DNA of 64,000 bases. Origin: Aliamphritea hakodatensis (lineage in GTDB: Bacteria > Pseudomonadota > Gammaproteobacteria > Pseudomonadales > Balneatricaceae). A program made the translations under genes and the position numbers. Shown here in pieces: positions 35,974 through 43,416 of the stretch. The stretch is taken from contig NZ_AP025281.1 in NCBI RefSeq assembly GCF_024347195.1, positions 2,976,001-3,040,000 of the forward strand, in the 5' to 3' direction. Position 1 is the stretch's first letter; every line of letters begins with the position of its first letter. The notes beneath the pieces are model-generated. The model saw only the letters and a list, made by a program, of their open reading frames with translations, was not told the origin of the DNA and ran no database searches.

Positions 35974-36792
35974 ATGGACATCCTAGAGTCGCAATACGAG
36001 AACCTTATAAACCTTGCCACCCTTTACGGCGGACAGATACTGCTGGCGATTGCGGTACTGATTATCGGCCTGTGGGTCATCAAAAAAATCAGCTATTTTT
36101 CCAGAACCACCATGATCAGCCACTTTCCGGATGAAACCCTGGCTAAATTTCTCAGCGGCGCACTGGACGTCTTACTCAAGGCACTGCTGATCATCAGCGT
36201 TGCCTCGATGGTCGGCATTGAAACAACGTCTTTTATCGCTGTTCTCGGCGCTGCAGGACTGGCAGTTGGCCTGGCACTGCAGGGCAGCCTGTCTAACTTT
36301 GCCGGCGGCGTGATGATTCTGATCTTCCGGCCATTCAAAGTCAGTGATTATATTGAAGCCCAGGGGCTGGAAGGCATGGTCAGCGACATCGGTATCTTCG
36401 TTACTACCCTGCAAACCTTTGATAAACGTACTGTTATCATCCCTAACGGCCCACTGGCTAATGGCAACATCATCAACCACACCCACAGCGATATCCGGGC
36501 CGTTGAAGTCAACATAGGCGTTGCTTACAGCGATGATCTGGGCAAAGCTAAAACGGCGATGGAAGCGGTACTGGCTGAAGATGCCCGCATTCTGCAGGAT
36601 GAAGGCAATGTGGTTGCCGTCGTTAACCTGAATGACAGCTCTGTAGACTTTCTGGTACGCGGCTTTGTGAAAACAGAAGACTACTGGTCTTTCTTCTTTG
36701 ACAGCCGGGTGGCGCTGAAGTCAGCCATTGAAGCGGCAGGCTGCACCATTCCGTTCCCTCAGCGGGATATTCATATGATCTCCCAAGACTAA
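35974..36792 (+). CDS. Small-conductance mechanosensitive channel, MscS family
   Basis: A 272-residue inner-membrane channel (E. coli MscS 286). Three membrane segments are visible, with the pore-lining TM3 AAGLAVGLALQGSLSNFAGG, then the MS-channel beta domain (PFKVSDYIEAQGLEGMVSDIG, split by family motif) with VIIPNGPLANGNIINHT, and the C-terminal alpha/beta domain. It opens under hypo-osmotic shock to release solutes. There is no clear Shine-Dalgarno sequence before the ATG (35974). It is monocistronic with a strong terminator. Confidence 0.93.
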   Translation: MDILESQYENLINLATLYGGQILLAIAVLIIGLWVIKKISYFSRTTMISHFPDETLAKFLSGALDVLLKALLIISVASMVGIETTSFIAVLGAAGLAVGLALQGSLSNFAGGVMILIFRPFKVSDYIEAQGLEGMVSDIGIFVTTLQTFDKRTVIIPNGPLANGNIINHTHSDIRAVEVNIGVAYSDDLGKAKTAMEAVLAEDARILQDEGNVVAVVNLNDSSVDFLVRGFVKTEDYWSFFFDSRVALKSAIEAAGCTIPFPQRDIHMISQD

Positions 36793-36803
36793 ATAACTCA
36801 AAC

Positions 36804-36838
36804 AAAAAGGGCCTTCATCATGAAGGCCCTTTTTTTTG
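36804..36838 (+). terminator. Terminator between mscS-type and acyl-CoA dehydrogenase genes
   Basis: The arms AAAGGGCCTTCA and TGAAGGCCCTTT with loop TCA are followed by T residues. It probably also serves the convergent dehydrogenase gene. Confidence 0.88.
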
Positions 36839-36861
36839 TCTGAACATTTCCGTGAATGCCT

Positions 36862-38646
36862 TTAACCGATGGCACTCAGCCACTCTTCCTCAGACATCGC
36901 AATAACCGCAGCGCTGCCCTTTCGTAAGGTTTCAGCATGGCCCTGAATACGTGGCAAAATCTGCTGAAGATAGAAATCACAAACCTTTTGCTTTCCCGCC
37001 TTATACTGCGGACTGATGTCAGCCTCAGACTGACAGGCAACGACCTGACGCAGTAACTGCCAGCCACCGCAGACATAGCCGGATAGCATCAGAAAATGTT
37101 GCCCCACCGCCCCGGCCAGTTGAGGATCACCGGCCTGGTGCAGAAGAATAAACTCAGCACAACCTTCCCAGCACTCTACTGCAGCCTTCAGAGCCTCAGC
37201 CTGAACAGTTAAACCGACAGCCTCTGCGCTACCGATATCTGCCCGGATTTCTGCCATCAATGCATTAAAAGCAGCAGCATTATCAAAAATCAGCTTACGC
37301 CCCACCAGATCCATCGCCTGAATACCGTTAGTACCTTCATAAATAGGCAGGATGCGTGCATCCCGGTAGTACTGAGCAGCACCGGTTTCTTCGATAAAGC
37401 CCATCCCACCATGGACCTGCACCCCCAGTGAGGTAACTTCCTGTGCCAGCTCGGTACACCAGCCTTTAACAACAGGGGTCAGCAATGCCGCCCGGGCACT
37501 GTGAGTTTTCTGCAGATCTTCATGCTGGTTCTGTGCCGCCCAGTCAATACTGGCGCAGGCATCATAAGTCAGCGCCCGGCCCGCTTCAGTGAGCGCCCGC
37601 ATGGTCAACAGCATACGCTGCACGTCAGCATGACGGATAATCGGGCCGGCCTGATCAAATCCCACCGCACGGCCCTGCACCCGTTCACGGGCAAACTCCA
37701 CCGCATGCTGATAGGCTCTTTCCGCAATCGCCACACCCTGCAACCCTACGGCCAGTCGGGCGTTATTCATCATTTTGAACATACAGGCCAGCCCCTGATT
37801 TTCAGCGCCCACCAGATAACCCACAGCGCCATCATTGTCTCCGTAGGACATCACACAGGTCGGGCTGGCATGGATACCCAGCTTATGTTCAAGGGACACA
37901 ACCCGACAGTCATTCCGGCTAGCAGGGTTACCCGACGCGTCGGGCAGAAATTTAGGTACCAGAAATAGCGAAATCCCCTTCACTCCCGGTGGGGCATCCG
38001 GTAAACGGGCCAGCACCAGATGGACGATGTTCTCCGCCATATCATGCTCACCCCAGGTGATAAAAATCTTTTGCCCGCTGATCAGGTAATGATCACCGTT
38101 TGGTACGGCCTTAGTGCGGATAACCGACAGATCAGACCCGGCAGCGGGTTCAGTCAGATTCATGGTGCCGGTCCATTCGCCACTGATCAGTTTTGGCAAA
38201 TAAGCCTGTTGCAACTCATCACTGGCACTGCTTGCCAGCGCCTCAACTGCGCCCTGGGTCAGTAACGGACACAATCCCCAGCTCATATTGGCCGCCTGCC
38301 ACATTTCCATAACAGCAATGGACAGCACATAGGGCATGCCCTGCCCGCCGTGACCGGGATCAAACTGTAAAGAGCCCCAGCCCCCTTCGATAAATGCCTG
38401 ATAGGCTTCCCGAAATCCGGCCGGTGTCTGTACCTCTGTATCATGCTGCTGCAAGCCCTGCTGATCTCCGCTGATATTCAGTGGCGCCAGCACTTCACCG
38501 GCAATTCTGCTGGCCTCTTCAAGAATCGCCGAAACCATGTCATCGCTGGCATCCTCAAACTGGGGCAGCTTTGCCAGCTGCTGCAAACCCGCTGCATGTT
38601 TAAGGGTAAACCGCATATCCGCAACCGGTGCTCTGTATTCCGCCAT
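36862..38646 (-). CDS. DmdC-like long acyl-CoA dehydrogenase
   Basis: A 594-residue FAD-dependent acyl-CoA dehydrogenase of the long subgroup with an extra C-terminal domain, the type that includes 3-methylmercaptopropionyl-CoA dehydrogenase (DmdC) and AcdH. Seen are the N-terminal domain, the middle FAD motif GTMNLTEPAAGSDLS with FITWGEHD, and GLGVQVHGGMGFIEETG-like FAD contacts (SLGVQVHGGMGF). The presumed catalytic Glu is in ILPIYEGTNGIQA. Substrate could be DMSP-derived methylthiopropionyl-CoA or a fatty acyl-CoA; no dmdB or dmdD is adjacent, so the DMSP role is only a possibility. It is divergent from a MaoC hydratase gene. Confidence 0.87.
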   Translation of the reverse strand: MAEYRAPVADMRFTLKHAAGLQQLAKLPQFEDASDDMVSAILEEASRIAGEVLAPLNISGDQQGLQQHDTEVQTPAGFREAYQAFIEGGWGSLQFDPGHGGQGMPYVLSIAVMEMWQAANMSWGLCPLLTQGAVEALASSASDELQQAYLPKLISGEWTGTMNLTEPAAGSDLSVIRTKAVPNGDHYLISGQKIFITWGEHDMAENIVHLVLARLPDAPPGVKGISLFLVPKFLPDASGNPASRNDCRVVSLEHKLGIHASPTCVMSYGDNDGAVGYLVGAENQGLACMFKMMNNARLAVGLQGVAIAERAYQHAVEFARERVQGRAVGFDQAGPIIRHADVQRMLLTMRALTEAGRALTYDACASIDWAAQNQHEDLQKTHSARAALLTPVVKGWCTELAQEVTSLGVQVHGGMGFIEETGAAQYYRDARILPIYEGTNGIQAMDLVGRKLIFDNAAAFNALMAEIRADIGSAEAVGLTVQAEALKAAVECWEGCAEFILLHQAGDPQLAGAVGQHFLMLSGYVCGGWQLLRQVVACQSEADISPQYKAGKQKVCDFYLQQILPRIQGHAETLRKGSAAVIAMSEEEWLSAIG

Positions 38647-38966
38647 AACCTATTCCACTCTTTTACTGTACCGCCCTGCAGACAGGGCTTTTTTATGTCA
38701 GGAAGCCGTGTATTTTTCTGTTCTGACCTTCGCTAAGGGGCAAAAGCATGTTTTACTTAACACCCTGATGATCAGTGCGCCCATCATTTTATAAGGGTTT
38801 TCACTTATATTTCCAGTATAAGATTGTCGGAAGGTTAAAACAGTCACCGGCAACGGATCATAAACCTGCTTAACCGACCGCATAACGCCTGATTCTGAAA
38901 CCTGTATGCTGCCCGGCAACTGCATCACCGGGCTGCGCGATACAATTGCAGACAAGAGGAAAATGT
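38647..38966. other. Divergent promoter region between acyl-CoA dehydrogenase and MaoC hydratase
   Basis: 320 nt without a gene. A palindrome CTTATA-N7-TATAAG lies at 38804-38822, near the middle, and TACAAT at 38941-38946 could be the -10 of the hydratase gene, though its -35 is poor. A shared fatty-acid-type repressor could act here; no known operator was identified. Confidence 0.4.
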
Positions 38967-39395
38967 ATGCAAGATTTACACGGCTACTATCTGGAAGATC
39001 TGGAAGTAGGCATGAGTGACTCCTACGAAAAAACCATCAGCGAAGCCGATGTTAACCTGTTTGCTGAACTGTCCGGCGACACCAACCCGGTGCATCTGGA
39101 TGAAGAATACGCCGCATCTACGCCTTTCAAACAACGAATTGTTCACGGCATGTTTTGTGGTGCCCTGATTTCCACCGTTGCCGGTACCAAGCTTCCGGGA
39201 CCGGGCTGTATCTACCTCGACCAGCAGATTAAGTTTAAGGCTCCGGTGCTGATCGGTGATACTGCGAAAGCAACCGGCACAATTGAGGAAATCGATCAGC
39301 GCCGCCGCCGTGTGAAGATGCGCACCGACGTACATGTAGGGGATAAACTGGTTGCTACCGGTTACGCACTGCTGATGGTCGACAAACGCGGCTAA
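38967..39395 (+). CDS. MaoC-like (R)-specific enoyl-CoA hydratase
   Basis: A 142-residue hot-dog protein. ATG 38967 follows AAGAGGA at 6 nt. The hydratase motif is intact: FAELSGDTNPVHLDEEYA (catalytic Asp and His) followed by RIVHGMFCGALIS. It is like PhaJ, which hydrates trans-2-enoyl-CoA to (R)-3-hydroxyacyl-CoA and links beta-oxidation to polyhydroxyalkanoate synthesis. The divergent acyl-CoA dehydrogenase would make a 2-enoyl-CoA, so the pair could form two consecutive steps (inference). Confidence 0.9.
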   Translation: MQDLHGYYLEDLEVGMSDSYEKTISEADVNLFAELSGDTNPVHLDEEYAASTPFKQRIVHGMFCGALISTVAGTKLPGPGCIYLDQQIKFKAPVLIGDTAKATGTIEEIDQRRRRVKMRTDVHVGDKLVATGYALLMVDKRG

Positions 39396-39418
39396 CCGGT
39401 AAAACAGCCTTCAGATAA

Positions 39419-39448
39419 CAAAAAACCGGCATAAGCCGGTTTTTTTTA
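39419..39448. terminator. Bidirectional terminator between the hydratase and cytochrome c genes
   Basis: The arms AAAAACCGGC and GCCGGTTTTT with loop ATAA are flanked by A and T tracts. Confidence 0.88.
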
Positions 39449-39463
39449 AGATTCAGAAGCGGA

Positions 39464-39904
39464 TCAGCGCAGCGCGTCAACTTGCTCCATCGAGAAGGTC
39501 ATGCCACTGTCATTACCCCAGGCATTCGAAATGTAGGTCAGGATATCCGCCAGCTCCATACCGGTCACGGAATGAGAAAAACCCGGCATCGTACCCTTAC
39601 CTTCGAGCACCAGCTCAATCAGCGGCTCAACTTCATCGCTGACAAAAGCATTATCTTTAAGTGCCGGCGCGCCCACACTGACCTGACCTTCACCGGTTCC
39701 CATATGGCAGGCGGCGCAGGTGCGCTTATAGAATTTCTGACCACGGTCAAGGCGCAGCAAATCAGCTTCACTCCACTGTTTAGCAGGTGTATTCCACTGC
39801 TCAGCCAGTGCGTTCAGATCCGGTTCACCGCCAGGCATACCGTCGCACCCGGCGAGCATTACGCCCATTCCCAGCACACTGGCTACGATTGCCGAACGCA
39901 GCAT
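39464..39904 (-). CDS. Class I cytochrome c, membrane-anchored lipoprotein
   Basis: A 146-residue protein with a lipoprotein signal (lipobox VMLAGC, Cys20), one heme-binding CAACH motif (Cys63, Cys66, His67) and a probable axial Met in GTMPGF. It is a periplasmic single-heme electron carrier tethered to a membrane. The ATG stands 1 nt after the nadA stop codon, so translation is almost certainly coupled to nadA. No oxidase or reductase gene is nearby; the partner is unknown. Confidence 0.9.
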   Translation of the reverse strand: MLRSAIVASVLGMGVMLAGCDGMPGGEPDLNALAEQWNTPAKQWSEADLLRLDRGQKFYKRTCAACHMGTGEGQVSVGAPALKDNAFVSDEVEPLIELVLEGKGTMPGFSHSVTGMELADILTYISNAWGNDSGMTFSMEQVDALR

Positions 39905-39905
39905 A

Positions 39906-40958
39906 TTACTTCACCATCTGACTGGAAAAGTCGAGCATCCGCTGCAGAGGACGGCGGGCGTCATCCAGCAGTGCATCGTCAACAATGACCTCATCGGTGC
40001 CGTTTTCCAGCGCGCTGAGAACATTTTCCAGACCGTTCATGGCCATCCACGGACAGTGTGCACAGCTGCGGCATGTGGCACCGGAACCACCAGTAGGTGC
40101 TTCGATAAACTCTTTATCCGGCGCAGCCTGACGCATTTTGTAGAAAATCGCCTTATCCGTCGCAACGATAAACTGCTTGTTTGGCAGGTCACGGGCGGCG
40201 TTGATGATCTGGGTGGTGGACCCCACCACATCAGCAATCTGTACCACCGGGTCCGGGGATTCCGGGTGAACCAGTACCGCAGCATCCGGGTATACCTGTT
40301 TCATATCCAGAAGACGCTGTGCCTTAAATTCTTCATGGACGATGCAGGAGGAATCCCACATCAGCATTTCAATACCGGTCTGTTTCTGAACATACTCACC
40401 CAGATGCTTATCCGGCGCCCAGATAACCTTCTTACCCTGATCCGCCAGATGTTCAACGACCTTAAGCGCAATCCCGGAGGTGACCACCCAGTCAGCACGG
40501 GCTTTTACTGCGGCAGAAGTATTGGCGTAAACCACCACTTCGTGATCAGGGTGAGCGTCACAGAATGCTGTAAATTCTTTTTCCGGACATCCCAGATCAA
40601 GTGAACAGGTTGCTTCCAGCGTTGGCATCAGAACACGTTTTTCAGGGTTGAGTATTTTGGCTGTCTCGCCCATGAAACGCACCCCGGCAACTACCAGCGT
40701 TTTGGCAGAATGCTGATTCCCGAACCGCGCCATTTCCAGCGAATCAGAAACGCAGCCGCCGGTTTCATCCGCCAGCTCCTGTAAGACTTCTTCGGTGTAA
40801 TAATGGGCTACCAGACAGGCATCTTTCTCAATCAGTAACTGCTTGATCCGTTGTTTGTATTCTTCCCGCTGAGCCTGGTCAACATCAACCGGCAAACGTT
40901 CCCGTGCGAGGTGTTCCTGGACCAGAATACGGTCATCTAATTCGTGTTTCGTTAGCAT
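39906..40958 (-). CDS. nadA: Quinolinate synthase A
   Basis: [4Fe-4S] enzyme that condenses iminoaspartate with dihydroxyacetone phosphate to quinolinate for NAD synthesis. 350 residues (E. coli 347) from ATG 40956-40958 (MLTKHELDD); the frame continues upstream over the promoter and antisense to queC, which is not coding. The three cluster cysteines are recognisable: one in PTLEATCSLDLGCP, one in WDSSCIVHEE and one in the C-terminal CRSCAHCPWM. The family motifs ADKxxG-like VAHYYT and ANTSAAVKARAD are present. A TATACT box (41026-41031, minus) and a 6-bp leader hairpin (40980-40995) lie in front. Confidence 0.96.
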   Translation of the reverse strand: MLTKHELDDRILVQEHLARERLPVDVDQAQREEYKQRIKQLLIEKDACLVAHYYTEEVLQELADETGGCVSDSLEMARFGNQHSAKTLVVAGVRFMGETAKILNPEKRVLMPTLEATCSLDLGCPEKEFTAFCDAHPDHEVVVYANTSAAVKARADWVVTSGIALKVVEHLADQGKKVIWAPDKHLGEYVQKQTGIEMLMWDSSCIVHEEFKAQRLLDMKQVYPDAAVLVHPESPDPVVQIADVVGSTTQIINAARDLPNKQFIVATDKAIFYKMRQAAPDKEFIEAPTGGSGATCRSCAHCPWMAMNGLENVLSALENGTDEVIVDDALLDDARRPLQRMLDFSSQMVK

Positions 40959-40979
40959 TGTGTAGATCTTGTCATCAAC

Positions 40980-41031
40980 ACAGCGTTTACGCTGTAAGTA
41001 AGGGTCGGTTTTTCTTAAGCTGCGGAGTATA
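40980..41031 (-). promoter_or_regulatory. nadA -10 element and leader hairpin
   Basis: On the minus strand TATACT (41026-41031) could serve as a -10; no good -35 is seen. The leader then carries ACAGCG-TAAA-CGCTGT (40980-40995), a perfect 6-bp hairpin about 20 nt before the start codon. Confidence 0.4.
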
Positions 41032-41082
41032 GCATTGTTGCCGGTGCTTTTGGCATCACCGGCATGCTCCGCCAGAGAAAGC

Positions 41083-41769
41083 TTACGGCTGGTAACGGGT
41101 AGGATCGGCAACGCCGGCGTCGGCAAAGCCTTTGGCACGGATGCGGCAGCTGTCGCATTCGCGGCAGGCACGGCCATCATCATCAGCCTGATAGCAGGAC
41201 ACACTCAGACCATAGTCCACGCCGAGACGGTTACCTTCAGCAATGATTTCAGACTTAGTCAGATCAATCAGCGGAGTCAGGATCTTAATGCCATCCCCTT
41301 CCACACCGGCTTTGGTTGCCAGATTCGCCATGGTTTCAAAGGCTGTTACATATTCCGGACGGCAATCCGGATAGCCTGAATAATCAACTGCATTCACACC
41401 AATGGAAATATACTTAGCTTCCAGCACTTCCGCCCAGGCCAGCGCCAGTGACATAAACACCGTATTACGGGCCGGCACATAGGTAACCGGAATGCCTTCT
41501 TCTTCTTCAACCGGCACATCAATAGTGTCGTCAGTTAAAGCAGAGCCGCCAAAGTCTTCAAGGTGCAAACGAACAACCTTATGATCAGCCACCTTCATCT
41601 TGGCAGCAATTGTCTTTGCGGCATTCAGCTCGGTCTGAGAACGCTGACCGTAATCAAAACTGAGTACATAACATTCGTAGCCGGCTTCCTGAGCCATTGC
41701 CAGTGCGGTCACAGAGTCCAGACCGCCGGATAAAAGCACTACCGCTTTGTTCGGAGAAGTATTCATCAT
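41083..41769 (-). CDS. queC: 7-cyano-7-deazaguanine (preQ0) synthase
   Basis: 228-residue enzyme that converts carboxy-deazaguanine to preQ0 in queuosine biosynthesis. The N-terminal PP-loop is VVLLSGGLDSVTALA; the zinc-binding cysteines are in SVSCYQADDDGRACRECDSCRIR. It starts ATG ATG, so 41766 is equally likely. It follows cpoB by 45 nt. The queE gene, often between cpoB and queC in gammaproteobacteria, is not present here. Confidence 0.96.
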   Translation of the reverse strand: MMNTSPNKAVVLLSGGLDSVTALAMAQEAGYECYVLSFDYGQRSQTELNAAKTIAAKMKVADHKVVRLHLEDFGGSALTDDTIDVPVEEEEGIPVTYVPARNTVFMSLALAWAEVLEAKYISIGVNAVDYSGYPDCRPEYVTAFETMANLATKAGVEGDGIKILTPLIDLTKSEIIAEGNRLGVDYGLSVSCYQADDDGRACRECDSCRIRAKGFADAGVADPTRYQP

Positions 41770-41814
41770 TAATCTGTCACGGGCAGCCAGTGCTGACTGC
41801 CATCATTGAAGTTG

Positions 41815-42570
41815 TTACTTAAGGTGATCCTGCGCCAGACTGGCAGCAGATGATCCGGGATACTGAGCAACAGTCTGCTCAAAATACGATTTTGCCTTAG
41901 CGGCATCACCAAGCTGTTTGTAGATCACGCCAAGCTTATAACTGGCATCTGCGGCCTTGCGGTGCTTGGCAAAATTATCGAGTACATACTGAAAGGCCTG
42001 CTGCGCAGGTTCAACATTCTGCTCAGCCAGATTTACCTCGCCAAGCCAGTAATAAGCATTGGCTAACCGCGGGCTGGAAGGATAGGTATCAATAAAAGAA
42101 TCAAAAGCACTCAGTGCGGCAGCGTAATCTTTCTGACGCACCAGCGCGAAAGCGGCCTGATACGCTTCAACATCGGTGACCTGTGTTGAAGATGCCGGCG
42201 CTGAAGTGCCTGTTGCGGCTGTATCAGCACCTGTATTTTCACCTGCCGGTGACGCCGGGCCATTCGCCGCTACACCTTGCTGTGCAGCAGAAATTCGCCG
42301 GTCCAGATCACGGTAACGGTCACGGGCATCCCGTTCCATCTTCTTGATCTGATATTGCTGCTTTTCAACCGTGCCCCGCAAAGACTGAACTTCGCGCTGC
42401 AGCTGTTCAAGCAACTGGAGGATATCGCCGTTAGCGGCGCTACCCTGAGAAAAATTGCTGCCTGAACCTTCCTGTACCTGAAGCTCAATTACCGGTACCG
42501 GATCAGCAGCGTAAGCGCCGGTGCTTGAAAGCACCAGCGCCATAGCAGTAACAGAACATGCTTTAATCAT
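41815..42570 (-). CDS. cpoB: Cell division coordinator CpoB (YbgF)
   Basis: A 251-residue periplasmic protein. A signal peptide ending AYAADP is followed by a coiled-coil trimerisation segment (ILQLLEQLQREVQSLRGTVE, about 49-90), a Pro/Ala/Thr-rich linker and three TPR-like repeats (AFALVRQKDYAAALSAFDSF, YYWLGEVNLAEQNVEPAQQA, SYKLGVIYKQLGDAAKAKSY). CpoB links Tol energy state to PBP1B-dependent septal murein synthesis. It is 20 nt after pal in the usual position. Confidence 0.94.
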   Translation of the reverse strand: MIKACSVTAMALVLSSTGAYAADPVPVIELQVQEGSGSNFSQGSAANGDILQLLEQLQREVQSLRGTVEKQQYQIKKMERDARDRYRDLDRRISAAQQGVAANGPASPAGENTGADTAATGTSAPASSTQVTDVEAYQAAFALVRQKDYAAALSAFDSFIDTYPSSPRLANAYYWLGEVNLAEQNVEPAQQAFQYVLDNFAKHRKAADASYKLGVIYKQLGDAAKAKSYFEQTVAQYPGSSAASLAQDHLK

Positions 42571-42590
42571 GTGTTATTGCTTACCTACGC

Positions 42591-43094
42591 TTAGTAAGTC
42601 AGAACAGCACGACGGTTCTGAGCCCATGCAGATGGGTTGTTACCCACAACTGCTGGCTTTTCTTCACCGTAGCTGATGACTTCGATCTGGCTGCTGGAAA
42701 CACCGTTAATCGTCAGAACACGCGCAGCTGCTTTAGCACGCTTCTCACCCAGAGCGATGTTGTATTCACGGGTACCGCGATCATCGGCGTGACCTGCCAG
42801 CGTTACTTTTGCAGACGGGTTAGACGCCAGGTATTTAGCGTGACCGCGCAGCGCAGCAACAGCTTCAGGCTTCAGTGTGTACTGGTCGAAGTCGAAGTAG
42901 AAGGTGTTATCCAGGCTCTTAACCTGATCCATTGCGTTACCGGAAACACTGCTTGAAGCAGTGCTGGTAGTAGACGTAGTGCTGGTATCGCCAGCCGCGC
43001 CTTCAGTAGTATTTTGAGATGTGGTGCTACAACCGGCAGCCCATACCACAGTCAGCGCTAAAGCAACTGCTTTGCTGATATTCTTAGCTTGCAT
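42591..43094 (-). CDS. pal: Peptidoglycan-associated lipoprotein Pal
   Basis: A 167-residue outer-membrane lipoprotein: lipobox VVWAAGC (Cys22), a Ser/Thr-rich linker, then an OmpA-like domain (YFDFDQYTLKPEA, LAGHADDRGTREYNIALGE, and the closing QNRRAVLTY) that binds meso-DAP. TTTAGGAG is a strong ribosome site. Pal is separated from tolB by 322 nt with its own likely promoter (43162-43190), so it can be expressed independently of tolQRAB, as befits its high abundance. Confidence 0.97.
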   Translation of the reverse strand: MQAKNISKAVALALTVVWAAGCSTTSQNTTEGAAGDTSTTSTTSTASSSVSGNAMDQVKSLDNTFYFDFDQYTLKPEAVAALRGHAKYLASNPSAKVTLAGHADDRGTREYNIALGEKRAKAAARVLTINGVSSSQIEVISYGEEKPAVVGNNPSAWAQNRRAVLTY

Positions 43095-43416
43095 TGACGA
43101 CTCCTAAAGTTTTCTAACTGGTTCATAATGAACCGAAAATTAATGCAACGTATGGTTGCCTAAATTAAAGCTTGCCAGCCATGAATGCAATAGCTTTGCC
43201 CCAACTACACTGGCTTTACACAAGTCCTGCGTGGCATTTTGCGACGATCATCTGGAATTTGGCATGATCTTTTCCGCATTAAGCACAGAACTGCATATTC
43301 TAAGTGGTTCCCGCAAGAGTTCAATAGCCAGAGAACCCTTTATTATTGTTCCCTGTCAACTGCTTACGTGAAACCGGTCAGGCTGCCTGCCAGACAGACA
43401 GCCTATTTAAAACGCA
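43095..43416 (-). other. tolB-pal intergenic region with internal promoter and hairpins
   Basis: No gene is evident in these 322 nt. In the direction of transcription there is a 10-bp stem (43380-43404, loop of 5, no T-tract) just after tolB, a promoter-like pair TTGCAT (43185-43190) and TAATTT (43162-43167) spaced 17 bp, a small hairpin GCAAC-GTATG-GTTGC (43145-43159) and a 15-nt palindrome GGTTCAT-A-ATGAACC (43120-43134) just before the pal ribosome site. Confidence 0.5.
43162..43190 (-). promoter_or_regulatory. Predicted internal promoter of pal
   Basis: On the minus strand TTGCAT and TAATTT are separated by 17 bp; transcription would start near 43155 and give pal a leader of about 60 nt that includes two short palindromes. 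Confidence 0.4.

Noticed and set aside
40959..41204. N-terminal extension of the nadA frame
   Set aside because: Covers the nadA promoter and is antisense to the end of queC; NadA homology starts at 40958.
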